Counted from the first letter of the stretch, positions 23,353-36,800 are shown. The stretch: 64,000 nucleotides of DNA from Knoxdaviesia capensis (GCA_001510575.1 LNGK01000012.1:642389-706388), one strand, 5' to 3'. The notes: generated by a model from the letters alone, not told the origin. Program-made: numbers and translations.

Positions 23353-26201
23353 AGTGAATGAATTCTAGTGACTAAATGCGCAAACCAACTGAACAAACCG
23401 CTGGCATCTGGTGCAGGGAAGGAAAGGAAAGTGACGTGCTTCACGACTTGAGAGCTTCGGATGTGATAGAATTGCGAACGTGTAATCTGATTTGCCAATT
23501 GATGGGGCCAATTGGACGAGTGTTGGTGGGAAGCTTGTGATATCGGTGGACTTTGGTTGGCCCGCACAGGCTCTTGACAGGGCCTGATAGAGGAGGGATG
23601 AGCCCCAAAAAAAAAAAAAAAACTTTTAATCACTTGAGAGAGGGGCATATCTGTGACGGGAACAAGGGAGCGACCAACAAAAAAAGAAACCAAAAAAAAA
23701 GAAAAGTCCTCAAGCATGCGTGGGTGATCCAGAAAGTGCCGCACGCCTGCATGAGAGCTATCAGGACCTGGAACAGAAGCATGGACCAACTATAACGACG
23801 TTTCTATGATGGTGTCAGTGGGAAAAACCTCACTCACGGTGATCCCATGACACACACCTTTTCCCCGCCGGAGAACCTGGGAGTACATTGTCTCTTGTGC
23901 TTCAAAATGGGATTTGAAAGACATGAAATGCTTGGCTGCGTGGGAATAAGAATTTGTTGAGGGGCTTCTATGGAACCCGGCTGAAGAGGCTACAGAATGG
24001 CTGGTGGTATTTTCAGCCTGACAAGTCCCTGGAGAGTTGTGAAGGGTGATGTGTTACTGTGTGCCCTCTTCATGACAACGGCTCAAGGACGAACTTCACG
24101 TGAACCAACCTTTATATTTCCGAGTTGGTTGAGGAGGGGAGGGGCAGAGGGCGCGCGAGGTATAGGATAAAAGCTATGAGTGATAATTCCACCCCCCTGA
24201 TAGAGAAGAGGAGGTTGATCTAGATGACAATAGATTGCTTGACCACGTCGTAATGCAGCGCAAGAAGAGGGGATAAGGAAGGAAAAGAAGAGTCTGGACA
24301 ACGGCAATATGTGTGAAGCAGTGGAACCTGATACGAAATACCCAAGCCGAAGCTGTTATCAAGCAATGCTAATTTCCTCGTTTGCTGTTCCAAACACCGT
24401 TGGAACCCAAGTCTGAGTAGCAGAAAAAAATCCCATTATAACAGGGAGGGTACATCCTCCCTCGACATGCACTGTTTAGAGGCTAAATCAGAAAGACCAG
24501 AGTCTCGACCTGTTCTGGCGCATTATCACGACTTTCCACAGAAACCCCTCCCCCTCCTTGGCTGGGATGAGGAGTGAGAAAGCCCGAAGTCCGGAGACAC
24601 ACCACAGACAGAAAAACAGATAAGGTGCGTAGTGCGGCCTGAGATTGATTGTCTCCCTCCTTGAGCCAGTGAAATATATATCATGATGTGGTGATTCCTG
24701 TTTCCTCATCCTTGGCTGGTCCAGGCTAGGAAAGATGCAACCAAGCGGTATCTTTCAGTTGTCACCTGGCTGGCTCACTGAGCGGGTGACCTGCGACAAA
24801 AAAGAGCTCACATACTCTGGGGCAAATACAAGCCACTTTGGGAGGAGAGTATAAAAAAACAGAGATTGATCCTGCGTGTTGTTGCATTTCCACTCCAACC
24901 TAAAAGGATGGGTAATATTGCCCGCATATTCTGCTCCTCAGTATAAACCCACGTTTTCCTTCTTTGCGCTGTGCTCCGCAGTCGCGCGAAAAGAGTTCCT
25001 TGTGGAAAAATGCACTTAGGGGGCTAGAGGATGAAATTCTTCCCTGCGTCATTCCCCTGCTGTTGATTCAAGCGTTCCACGTCTCATTTCAAACTTTTGG
25101 ACGAGCTTAAAACTACAAAGCAGAACTCAAACAGCTCCTTTCTCCGCGAGAAGTTGCCCCACTAGAAGATCCTCCTTGGGGCTACCGTTTATATAGCGAA
25201 TTTCTTTCTGTCTTTTTTTTTTCTGAGGAGGAGAGGGGGGGCCGCGGTTCTCTACCACCCACTCCAAGCCAAGCTTCAGCCGCTACAGAACATGAACACT
25301 GACTCGGTGAAGCCCCAGGACTTATAGACATGCCTACGTACCTGCCCCGTTTTGTACTTGTATCGTCCGTCACCCTATGGTCGTTGCATCACCTTGTTGC
25401 GGCACTCCTAGAACTTTACTAAAGAACATATGAAAGTGAATGCGGCCAAACGCCCGGGACCTCTCTTGCACGTGTAAATGACGGACGGGAGGAGACCAAA
25501 AGAATATGAGCATCGATCTGAGCATCCAGATTTTGGCGCCGGAGCTTACCTTGGACAAGATCTCTGTTCCCTGTCCAGGAAATGGAGGAGAGAAAATTGG
25601 GAACTTGAGAGATAACAGTATTTACCTTAATTCTCTGGAATGTGAGTGTGCAGAACGCCCGGATAAGTGAAGGGCGAGTTCTCTTTACGTTGACGATGGG
25701 CGACATGCGTTCTGCAGCGGGCAAGGCGGCGGATAATACACATATGTGGGACATTCTGTGTGATTGTATGCTTGGTTTTGCTGAGTGCTTTTATCTTGCC
25801 AACCCCTCCAATGACACGGCCCGCAATGTTACCGGACCTCCTCGGCTTAACAGTTGATGGCTGACAGCTACTGGAGGAACAAGAAGAAGCCATCAGTTGC
25901 TCACTGACACAGGACAAGGCAAGCAGGATGATATTACCGCGCAGCCGGCAACCTTTCACTGCTCCTGTCATGCCACATTACACCGCCATAGTGTAACCGA
26001 GAAACTTATTACTCATTGCAACTGCCTCGTCTACTAAACTATCCCCACGCTCAGTTTTTTTTTTTTTTTTTTTTGGTTCGCAGCTTACCGCGACCAGTAG
26101 CTTGGACCTGACGCAGTAGCGTTCCAGTAGTATCTGCAGTGACCTGAGCTTCCCCTCCACCAAGGACCCTTCCGTCCTTATTTCTGTGCTTTTTATCTCT
26201 C

Positions 26202-26300
26202 GCTCCCATCTCCGTTCTAATCTTTCTCTCCTCCTCTCCTCGCTTTCTCTCTCTTCTTCTTTCTTCCACCTCAAATCTCTCCTAAACCATACTCTCTTAT
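26202..26300 (+). promoter_or_regulatory. pyrimidine-rich tract upstream of pyruvate carboxylase
   Basis: A long C/T-dominated stretch lies 230-330 bases before the pyruvate carboxylase start codon. Such tracts often sit near the transcription start of strongly expressed fungal genes. The assignment is by position and composition only. Confidence 0.4.
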
Positions 26301-26535
26301 ATTTTCTCCGTTCCCCCCCCCCTCGATTGTCCTCTGTGCTTCGAGCGTCCAACCCCCCTCCATTCCCCTGTCTTCCTTTCCGTTGACAACCACTGCTTAA
26401 CGCTTCACCCCGCGTCCACCCGGGTCTCCGAACACCCTCCGTCTTATCCGCTAGAACCGGACAACCCTGGGTGCTTCTCCCTTGAATCTCCTCTGATACC
26501 TCACCCAGTGTTTTCAAGAAAGCAGCGTGCCCATC

Positions 26536-29500
26536 ATGTCTGGCCCACAGACGGTTCCCACCTTCAACGATGTCTTCGAGGACAGCGACGGCGAGGAAGT
26601 GAAGGGCGCTACCACCATTCACCATATCCGAGCAAACTCCAGCATCATGCAGGTGACAAAGATTCTGGGTATGTCCCCCCCCCGTTCGGGTGCCGGCCGT
26701 ATCTCTCCTCTCATGACTATTCATTTCCCTTTCGTCCGCTGTTGCACCATGTCCGGCTATCCATTCAGGAGGATCCTGCCCATTCCCACCCGTTTGCCTG
26801 CCTGTCTTCGGCACAATGTCACATGTTGCTCCGACTCAGCAGCACGTTTTCTCCCCACCATATTGCCACTTGTCTTGCACAAGCGAGAAGGACTGAGAGC
26901 TGTTTTTCGTGGAGATGAAGCTTGCCATTACTCCTCAATGATTACACGCCGTGTAACGCAAACCCCTCATACTGTCTCAGTGCCCCAAATCGCTTTTGTG
27001 CCCCCCCCTCTAAAGCCATCCCCACTGTGTTGTCTAATTGTGCTTTGACGTGAGAGTGAACCAATTGAAATGCTAACCAAGGTTTTTTTTTACGGAAAAA
27101 TAGTTGCCAACCGTGGTGAAATTCGTGAGTCGACCCCTCTCTCCCGTTGGTCCAATCCTGGAACTCTGCAAGGCTGGCTGCTGCCAGTGACCAATCCTTT
27201 ATACAATCTGGGGGGTTCCATGTACTGACATAATACGATTTGTGTCTCGCCGCCAGCTATTCGTGTACGCTGCTCCTGATTGATACCCCTAAGGCTTACT
27301 TGACTCTTTCTCTATTCTGACATGAAATAATTATTTTCTATTAAACAGATTTTCAGAACGGTATGTGTTAACCACCCCTCTGTGCTCTCCGCTGTTTTTG
27401 GTCATGCGCAAGCTCTGTCGCATTCGTTTTTATGGCTAGCTCTTCCCAACTTTCCTAGTTTGGACCATGGTACCTAACTCTTTAATTCTGATAGGCTCAC
27501 GAGCTTTCGCTACACACCATTGCCGTTTTCAGGTATGCGATGCGATTCTGATGAGCAGACAAGCAATACCCCCAGCAGTGATTATTGCCACGAGGTTGCT
27601 GAACTTTACACACTATCAGATCTGACTTCTGACCTGTCCTTTTGTATTTTGCAGTTATGAGGACCGTCTCAGCATGCACCGGCAGAGTATGCACTTTTTT
27701 TCTCTTCCAAACTTCCTGGACCTGAATTTTTTTTTTGCTTGTTACTGACGCATGATATTGAAATTTCTATAGAGGCCGACGAAGCCTATGTCATCGGCAA
27801 GCGTGGACAGTACACTCCTGTCGGTGCCTATCTGGCTGGTGATGAAATCATCAAGATTGCCGTTGAGCACGGTGCTCAAATGATCCACCCCGGATACGGT
27901 TTCCTTTCCGAAAACGCCGAGTTCGCCCGCAATGTCGAGAAGGCCGGCCTTGTGGTATGTGGTACACTGCAAGTGGTTTGACTTGAAGGGGCGTGAACTG
28001 ATACTAACTGGCGGCTTGCTTGAATAGTTTATTGGACCTAGCCCTACTGTCATTGACGCCTTGGGAGACAAGGTTTCGGCTCGAAAGATTGCTATTGCTG
28101 CTAACGTCCCCGTTGTTCCCGGAACTGAGGGCGCTGTTGAGAAATTCGAGGACGCCAAGGTTTTCACTGACGAGTACGGCTTCCCCATCATCATCAAGGC
28201 TGCCTACGGTGGTGGTGGCCGTGGTATGAGAGTCGTTCGCGAGGAGAATGAGCTCAAGGAGGCCTTTGAGCGTGCTACTTCCGAAGCTCGCTCTGCCTTT
28301 GGAAATGGCACTGTCTTCATTGAGCGTTTCCTCGACAAGCCCAAGCACATTGAGGTTCAGCTTCTTGGTGATAACCACGGCCACATTGTCCATCTTTTCG
28401 AGCGTGACTGCTCGGTTCAACGTCGCCACCAGAAGGTCGTTGAGATTGCTCCCGCCAAGGATCTTCCCGCTGATGTTCGCGACAACATTCTGAATGATGC
28501 CGTCCGTATCGCCAAGTCCGTCAACTACCGCAATGCAGGCACTGCGGAGTTCCTTGTTGACCAGCAGAACCGTTATTACTTCATTGAGATCAACCCTCGT
28601 ATCCAGGTCGAACACACCATCACCGAAGAAATTACTGGCATCGACATCGTTGCTGCCCAGATCCAGATCGCGGCTGGCGCCACTCTTGAGCAGCTTGGTC
28701 TTACCCAGGATCGTATTTCCACCCGAGGATTCGCCATTCAGTGCCGCATTACTACCGAAGACCCGTCCAAGAGCTTCCAGCCTGATACTGGAAAGATTGA
28801 GGTCTACCGCTCGGCTGGCGGCAACGGAGTCCGTCTCGATGGTGGCAACGGTTTTGCCGGTGCTGTCATCACTCCTCACTACGACTCTATGTTGGTCAAG
28901 TGCACTTGCCACGGCTCTACTTATGAGATTGCCCGTCGCAAGATGCTCCGTGCCCTTGTTGAATTCCGTATCCGCGGAGTTAAGACTAACATTCCTTTTC
29001 TCGCGTCGCTTTTGACCCACCCCACCTTTATTGCTGGCAACTGCTGGACTACTTTCATCGATGACACCCCGCAGCTCTTCGATCTTATTGGTGGCCAGAA
29101 CCGCGCTCAAAAGCTCCTTGCTTACCTTGGTGATGTCGCTGTCAACGGTAGTAGCATCAAGGGCCAAGTCGGAGAGCCCAAATTCAAGGGTGATATTATT
29201 CTGCCCGAACTCCTCGATGAGGCTGGAAAGAAGATTGATGTTTCTCAGCCGTCGAAGCTTGGCTGGAGACAGATCCTGCTCGATGGCGGCCCCAAGGCCT
29301 TTGCGAAGGCTATTCGCGAGTACAAGGGCTGTCTTCTGATGGACACCACCTGGAGAGATGCTCACCAGTCTCTGTTGGCCACTCGCGTGCGTACTGTGGA
29401 TCTCACTGCCATTGCTAAGGAGACCAGCCACGCTCTTGCCAACCTTTACAGCTTGGAATGCTGGGGTGGTGCTACTTTCGATGTTGCCATGCGCTTTTTG

Positions 29501-31275
29501 TACGAAGACCCTTGGGACAGACTTCGCCAGATTCGTAAACTGGTTCCCAACATTCCTTTCCAGATGCTGCTTCGCGGCGCCAACGGAGTTGCCTATGCCT
29601 CGCTTCCCGACAATGCTATCGATCACTTCGTTGACCAGGCGAAGAAGGCCGGTATTGATATCTTCCGTGTCTTCGATGCTCTGAACGATGTTGACCAGCT
29701 TAAGGTTGGTATCGATGCCGTTCATAAGGCTGGTGGTGTGGTTGAAGCTACCGTTTGCTACAGCGGTGACATGCTTAACCCCACCAAGAAGTACAATCTT
29801 CAGTACTACCTCGACCTTGTTGACAAGCTGATGGAATTGGACATCCATGTCCTCGGCATCAAGGATATGGCTGGTGTTCTCAAGCCCTATGCGGCCACTC
29901 TTCTGATTGGTGCTATCCGGAAGAAGTACCCCGACCTCCCCATTCACGTCCACACTCACGACTCGGCTGGTACTGGTGTTGCCTCCATGGTCGCTTGCGC
30001 CATGGCTGGTGCCGACGCCGTCGACGCTGCCACTGACAGCATGTCTGGTATGACCTCTCAGCCCAGCATCAATGCTATCCTGGCCTCGCTCGAGGGCAGC
30101 GAGCTCGATCCTGGCCTGAACGTCCATCACGTTCGCGCGATTGACTCCTACTGGGCCCAGCTCCGCCTGGTCTACTCGCCGTTCGAAGCTCACCTTACCG
30201 GACCGGATCCCGAGGTGTACGAGCACGAAATCCCTGGTGGCCAGCTTACCAACATGATGTTCCAGGCGCAGTCTCTCGGTCTCGGCTCGCAGTGGGCCGA
30301 GACAAAGAAGGCATACGAGGCCGCTAATGACCTGCTGGGAGATATTGTCAAGGTCACTCCTACTTCCAAGGTCGTCGGTGATCTTGCCCAGTTCATGGTT
30401 TCCAACAAGCTTTCGGCTGATGATGTCAAGGCTCGTGCTTCTCAGCTTGATTTCCCCGGCTCAGTCTTGGAGTTCCTTCAGGGCATGATGGGACAACCGT
30501 ACGGAGGATTCCCCGAGCCCTTCCGCACCGATGCTCTCCGTGGCCGCAAGAAGTTCGATGCTCGTCCTGGTCTGTTCCTCGAGCCTGTTGATTTCCCCAA
30601 GATCAAGAAGGAGCTGTCCAGAAAGTTCGGCCCCGTCACCGAAACCGAGCTGGCGTCGTACGTCATGTACCCCAAGGTTTTCGAAGACTATAAGAAGTTT
30701 GTTCTGAAGTTCGGTGATCTGTCCGTGCTTCCTACCAAGTACTTCTTGTCCAAGCCGGAAATTGGCGAAGAGTTCCACGTCGAGCTCGAAAAGGGCAAGG
30801 TTCTCATCCTCAAGCTTCTTGCCGTGGGTCCCCTCAGCGAGAACACTGGCCAGCGTGAGGTGTTCTACGAGATGAATGGGGAAGTTCGCCAGGTCACTGT
30901 TGACGATAAGCTCGCCTCAGTTGAGAACATTAGCCGGCCGAAGGCCGACCCTGGTGACTCTAGCCAAGTTGGTGCTCCCATGGCGGGCGTCCTTGTTGAG
31001 CTGCGGGTGCACGAGGGATCCGAGGTCAAGAAGGGAGACCCTCTTGCTGTGCTTAGCGCGATGAAGATGGTATGTAGCACACAAAGCAGGGGCACAATAT
31101 GCCCAGACATTGATTTCTTGACGGAAATCCCGACTAACAAATTGTTGTTCTTTCTCTTCTATTTTAGGAAATGGTCATCTCCGCTCCCCATAACGGAAAG
31201 GTTGCCGGCCTCATGGTTCATGAGGGTGACTCGGTGGATGGCTCCGACTTGGTTTGCAAGATTGTGAGGGGCTAA
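26536..31275 (+). CDS. PYC: pyruvate carboxylase, cytosolic type, with micro-exons
   Basis: Biotin enzyme that makes oxaloacetate from pyruvate, bicarbonate and ATP. I model nine exons: 26536-26668, 27104-27124, 27257-27264, 27349-27360, 27495-27532, 27655-27686, 27773-27954, 28028-31069 and 31168-31275. Their phases match throughout and the sum is 1191 residues, the usual fungal length. The biotin carboxylase domain comes first, with a Gly-rich ATP loop at 203-208 and the Arg-Asp-Cys-Ser-Val-Gln-Arg-Arg motif. The carboxyltransferase starts at Asp-Thr-Thr-Trp-Arg-Asp (from Asp581), with metal-site His784 and His786. The carrier domain has Ala-Met-Lys-Met with biotinyl-Lys1155, 36 residues from the end. 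No mitochondrial presequence is apparent, consistent with a cytosolic enzyme. An intron follows the biotin motif directly. Confidence 0.95.
27257..27264 (+). other. 8-nt micro-exon of pyruvate carboxylase
   Basis: Coding bases CTATTCGT sit between a cgccag acceptor and a gtacgc donor. They supply the last two bases of Pro plus Ile-Arg of the near-invariant Gly-Glu-Ile-Pro-Ile-Arg-Ile-Phe-Arg-Thr motif. Without this exon the motif cannot be assembled in frame from the flanking DNA. Confidence 0.85.
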
Positions 31276-33835
31276 TTGTTGAAAGAGAAAAAAGAATTTC
31301 ACGATGAAAATCTATCAACTGAGCAGGCGTTAACGACTGAACTGCTATTTTTCGCTTATTATATTTGGTGTCTTCTTTTGAGTTGAGATTCGACACGGTT
31401 TCTGTTTTCGTCTTTTTTTGCCCTGATTTTATTTTGTTCATGCCATGTCTTTCTATAGTCCTTATAGGTTGGATTACAAGTTCGGTCCATAAAACATTGA
31501 TCTTCATTGTGATATATTTGAGTGCATGCTGGTGCTAGCTTCTAGGCGATTCTTACCCGCCTGCGTGGAATGAAGGGAGATGATTCTTGTGAGAAATACG
31601 AAGGATGTTGAAGTGCTACCGGCCACCAGGATTTGCTGGTATAGGGGCAGAACACGCTGATTTGGGTCGGTTAGTGGGCGTAATTTCCCAGAGAGGGACA
31701 CTATACACTTCAAATGCACATATACTCTGAGGATAGACCCCGACCCATAATGTATTTATCCTTGTGGTACGAGCCTTCAGGAGAAGCGAAAACGGGGACG
31801 AGAATTCCAGTAGGCTGCCGTCCCGCGAGTAATATGAAGTTCGAGGGATGTGTGAATGTGTTGTGATGGCGAAATGACTTTCAGGGAGGCAAAGTGGACA
31901 GGCTAACAGGGGCTCAGGAGGATGCCACGATTAAAGAGTTCCAGTGTTAGGCGGGCAGTAGTGAGGTGGCTCGGTTCCATGGGCGGTGTTCGTGTATTTT
32001 CTTCAGGGCTCAAGGGGCGGCCTGTCAGTCAGTCAGTCTCGTGGGTGGGAGGGCGGCGAGTAAGACAGTAGTATCAGGGGGGTGAAATCATGTGTGCCGT
32101 GTCTTACAGAGAGAGGGGTTTCGGAGGAAAACAGCTCACAACGGACTCACTCCCCTCGAGAAGGAAAAAGAAGATAGGCACAACCACAACCACAACAACT
32201 ATTAATATTGGTTAAAAACAAGACTAGCCGTCCCGTCATTCTGCTCAATGCTGCATTCCTTTTGCAGGAGTTGCCCTCCAGACGTGTTTCTCACTGATGC
32301 ATGGTTCGATGGGTCGCAATGCGTCCCAAAAGTGTCAACCCCCTTGAGTGCTCACTCGAAAATGCGAAGCGACAAACAACATGATGATGTGATGGCGCAG
32401 GCCGACGGACGACGACCATTACTGTATTGAGAAAGAGCAAGAAATTATTGCAGAACAGGGACGACAAACAACAACACCAACACAGGCCAACCGACATCGC
32501 TATCTACAGGCGGGAGAGAGTGATGAAGAGGAGCGGAAGGGGGAGCGAGGCCGAAGTCAGGACGGGCTGGCGCAGAAATTGTGTTTTGTATTCTTGCCAC
32601 TGCTCGGTATGTGTGCCCTTGTTCGCGGTTTCGTTATCGAGTCGGTTAACTGGGGCGTAGGTTTCTTTTCATCTCTCTCGTTCTAACTTTCCTGCGCTGG
32701 ACCGGGTCGCTTGGGATACGAGCTGGATACACTCCTTTGACTGACCGTCGCGTGTGAAGCTGTCGATGAATGCTGGAGACGCGTTGAAGTGAGGGTCTCA
32801 CCGAGTCCACAACACTGCCACCCTCACTCCAGACTAAACTGGCTCTGGAGCGGCAGACACACTCTCGCAAGGACGCGAGCAGACACAATGGCCAAGATGG
32901 GCCGCGAGGGAGCTGATTTCTGTGCGTCTCCCAGTCCTTTTCCTGATTTTTCAGTTCACGCTGCTTGGAGATGTTGTCCCTCCTCTCCTCCCCCCTCCTC
33001 TCCCTGTGGACATGGCCAGGCATGAGAATGAAGGGCCCGGAACTCCTCCTGGCTCGCTAGCGGAATAGCCTTCCTTCATATCAACATCCCGTGTGTATTG
33101 AGAGGGATGAAAATAAGAGAAGAGAAGGGCAATCAATTGGGCCGAGGCGCGGAGGAGGAAGAGAAAGGGAAACCCGGGCATGCTCTCTCTTGCTCTCGTT
33201 GCGCGTGTGTCCTCGTCCCGCATACAAACGAGGTGAGCAGCGGGTTTATTCTAAAAAGGAGGACGGACCTCCGACCTTATTCTGTTCCTCTTCCACTCCA
33301 ACCTTCCCAGTCTCTCTCTTTTTGAACCTGACGTTAGGCTGCTGAGAAAGAGAAGGAATAAAGAGTTCCAAGAAGCCGACTTGGTCGTACGTTGATGAGC
33401 GGCGTCTTCTAACCTTTTGCATTTCTTGCTCTTTCGTTTTTCCTCTTTCGTTTCTTCTTCATTCGTTTCTCGCGGGCCTTTGCTACGCTTTTAATGAACA
33501 ATCATTCTTGCTAGAGACTTCTCCGTCCTCGTCACTCGCTTCAGCTTGTTGAATCATTTTTTGATCTCGATGCAAAGCTATCGTCATTAAGCATTTCCGT
33601 TTTCTGACCGAACACTCGTTATAAAAACTTTCATTATTTCTTCTTTGCTTTTCTCTTTTTCTTGCCGTGAGTTTTCCTTCGCCTTCTGGAGTCGTTCGTG
33701 CTATGAGCCCTTGAGCTTTTGTCCACTAACACGGAATCACATATGGCAGACGTTGCTCTACTATTCCGTAAGAACAACGGCGAAGTGATTGTGTTGTGTT
33801 GTGCCTAGCCACATACACCCACTACCACACGCACC
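31276..33835. other. 2.6 kb intergenic region before the mucin-like gene
   Basis: No supported gene on either strand. The stretch from about 33400 to 33700 is T/C-rich (many TTTC and TCTT words) and is a plausible promoter and leader for the giant gene that follows. A tRNA-like arm near 32300 was considered and dropped. Confidence 0.5.
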
Positions 33836-36800
33836 ATGCGAACCAATCGGGTCGCAGCCGGGCTGGCGCTCGGGCTGGGCCGACTGGCCGCAGCCATGCC
33901 CAGCGCGGTGCCGTCCTCGCCCTGCCCGGACGGCTTCACGCACATCGTACTGATTCCGTACATCGTGATTGTGGTCAATCAGGTGATTGTGTCGACTGTC
34001 GCTACGGCCGAGACCACCTTCACGGTTGCCGGCCAGGGGTTCACTGTACTGCCCGATGGTGTTTTGGCCAGACGGCAGCTTGTTCGTCGCGAGTTCCCGC
34101 TCACGATCGAGACGACAGTTGATCAGACGGTCACGTCTACGGCTACCCGCACTCTGTAAGTTGATGACCCCGCCGGGGAAAACAAACAAGAGGGGGGGGA
34201 GGGGGGGCGGTTGTTTGGCAACAATCTAGAAATCGTGACGGAAGAGACACTAACATGCGTTGTGGCATCTAGTACTATTCTTCCCAATGGATCGACTATT
34301 CAGGACCCGAACTTTACGGATTGGTGGGTCACTGTGATTGATGGCACGACCACGACCATGTCTACCACTGAGTCTTCTACCTCGACCACGGTGACAACCA
34401 CTACCGACTCGAGCTTTACCGAGACCACCACCACTGGAACTTTCCCCACTGAGACGAGCTCGTCCACTCCCGAGTCGTCGACCACTTCTTCTACCGGAAT
34501 CGTCCAGCCGACCCTCCCCAGTGACACCACCATGCACACGGAGATGTCGTCTACCGAGACTTCTTCGACCACGTCGCCCACTGGGTCGTCTACCACCGAG
34601 TCTACTCCTGGTACGGAGACCAGCCCGGAGACTAGTTCATCTACCACCGAGTCTACCACTGAGTCCACCACTGGTACCGGCACCGGGATTATTCAGCCCA
34701 CAATCCCTAGTGATACCACGACGGGCACCGAGACCCCATCCACCGTGGCCTCGTCGACTACGCTGCCGACTACGTCGTCCACCACCGAGTCTGCTATTGG
34801 TACGGAGACCACCACGGAGACTAGTTCATCTACTACCCAGTCTATCACCGATTCCACCGCTGGTACCGGCACCGGAACTGCTCAGCCGACACTCCCCAGT
34901 GATACCACGACGCGCACAGAGACCTCAGCCATCGATACCTCGTCGACTACGTTGCCGACTAGGTCGTCCACTACCGAGTCTATAACTGGTACGGAGACTA
35001 CTACGGAGATTAGTTCATCTGCCACCGAGTCTACGCTGCCATCTACCGGTACTGCTACCGGGACTGTTCAGCCGACACTCCCTAGTGATGCCACGACGGA
35101 CACCGAGACCTCATCTACCGAGACCTCGTCGACTATGTTGCCAATTGGGTCGTCTACTACCGAATCTTCCACTGCATCTTCTACTACCGAGTCCACTAGC
35201 GGCACGGAGACCACCACGGAGACCTCCAGCATCGAGACCAGCTCGTCCACTACTGAGTCTACGACCGGTACTGACACAGGGACTGTTCAGCCGACACTCC
35301 CTAGTGATATAACGAGCACGGAGACCTTGATTACTGAGACCTCACTTACTACGTCGCCGTCTGGGTCGTCCACTACCGAGTCTACTATTCCTACGGAGAC
35401 CACCACGGAGACTAGTTCATCTACTACCGAGTCTACAATACTATCTACTACCGGTACTGATACCGGGACTGTTCAGCCGACACTCCCTAGTGATGCCACG
35501 ACGGACACCGAGACCTCATCTACTGAGGCCTCGTCGATTACGTTGCCAACTGGGTCGTCTACTACCGAATCTACCACTGGATCTTCTACTACCGAGTCCA
35601 CTAGCGGCACGGAGACCACCACGGAGACCTCCAGCATCGAGACCATCTTGTCCACTACTGAGTCTACGACCAGTACTGACACCGGAACTGTTCAGCCGAC
35701 GTTGCCCAGTGATACTACCACCGTGACCGAGCCATCTCCTACTGAGTCTTCTACCCCTGAGTCTACTACTAGTACGGAGACGAGCACGGGATCCTCCATC
35801 ACGGAGTCTACCACAGAGTCCACCACTGGGTCGTCCACCACCGAGTCCTCTCCCACCCAGCCGACGGCCGGTACTGACACCGGCACTGAGACTTCTTCGT
35901 CTACGAACGGGTCCACCACTGAGTCGACGACCGAGCCAACCACTGGCAGTGAGACTGGCACTCCCCAGCCAACACTTCCCAGTGACACAGCTACTGTGAC
36001 GGAGTCGTCGTCTACCGAGGCCTCGTCCACGGGGACTTCTTCCACCGAGTTCTCTACCACCGAGACGTTGACAGGCTCGTCAACTACTGAGCTCTCTACT
36101 GCTGAATCCACGACGAGTTCTCCCACAGAGCCGACCACTAAAACCCAGACCACGACGGAGACTTCCAGCTCTTCCACGACTGAGTCGACTACTGGCACGG
36201 AGACGGAGACCAGCTCGTCCATTACAGAGTCGACAACCGGTACTGAGACTAGCACAGAGATTTATACAACCGTGTCCACCACTGGCACTGGCACTGGAAC
36301 TCCTCAGCCCACGTTGCCTAGCGACACGACCACCATAACCGAGACTTCCTCCACTGAGACCTACAGCACGGAGACTCGTTCTTCCACTACTGAGTCTACC
36401 ACCGGCACCGAGACTACCACGGAGACTCGTTCTTCCACTACTGAGTCTACCACCGGCACCGAGACTACCACGGAGACTTCCAGCGCGGAGACCAGATTTT
36501 CCACTACTGAGTCTACCACCGGCACCGAGATTACCACGGAGACTTCCAGCGCGGAGACCAGTTCTTCCACTACTGAGACTACCACCGGCACCGAGAATAC
36601 CACGGAGACTTCCGGCGCGGAGACTAGTTCTTCTACCACCGAGTTAACTACTGGTACTGAGACCGAGACTAGCTCTTCCACAACGGAGTCTACCACCGGT
36701 ACTGCGAGCCCAACCCTCCCTTCTGACACAACTACTGTGACTGAGTCCTCGTCCACGGAGATTTCATCCACAGAGTCGTTTACGACGGAGTCAACCACGG

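Larger units (their letters stand above)
21270..26535. other. 5.2 kb gene-free region upstream of pyruvate carboxylase
   Basis: I see no convincing coding region on either strand. Open frames are short, biased by homopolymers and lack splice partners. Contents worth recording are an 18-base tandem repeat (23283-23352), a 16-base A run (23607-23622), a 15-base telomere-like stretch (22401-22415), a TTCACGTGAA palindrome near 24095, a 20-base T run (26055-26074) and a strong pyrimidine-rich tract (about 26200-26300) in the probable pyruvate carboxylase leader. It may be a long promoter or host a non-coding transcript. Confidence 0.5.

Noticed and set aside
23193..23789. 198-codon minus-strand frame including the 18-bp repeat
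   Set aside because: It contains homopolymer-derived Phe runs and the minisatellite, with no recognisable domain and no splice partners.
25978..26814. 278-codon minus-strand frame over the pyruvate carboxylase leader
   Set aside because: It is made largely of the reverse of pyrimidine-rich leader DNA (Arg/Glu/Lys runs) and overlaps conserved exon 1 of the sense gene.
28004..30226. 740-codon antisense frame across pyruvate carboxylase
   Set aside because: Long antisense frames are a common by-product of strong codon bias in highly expressed fungal genes. The sense strand carries all catalytic motifs.
32295..32335. Possible tRNA T-arm-like sequence around GGTTCGAT
   Set aside because: No matching acceptor, D and anticodon stems could be drawn around it.
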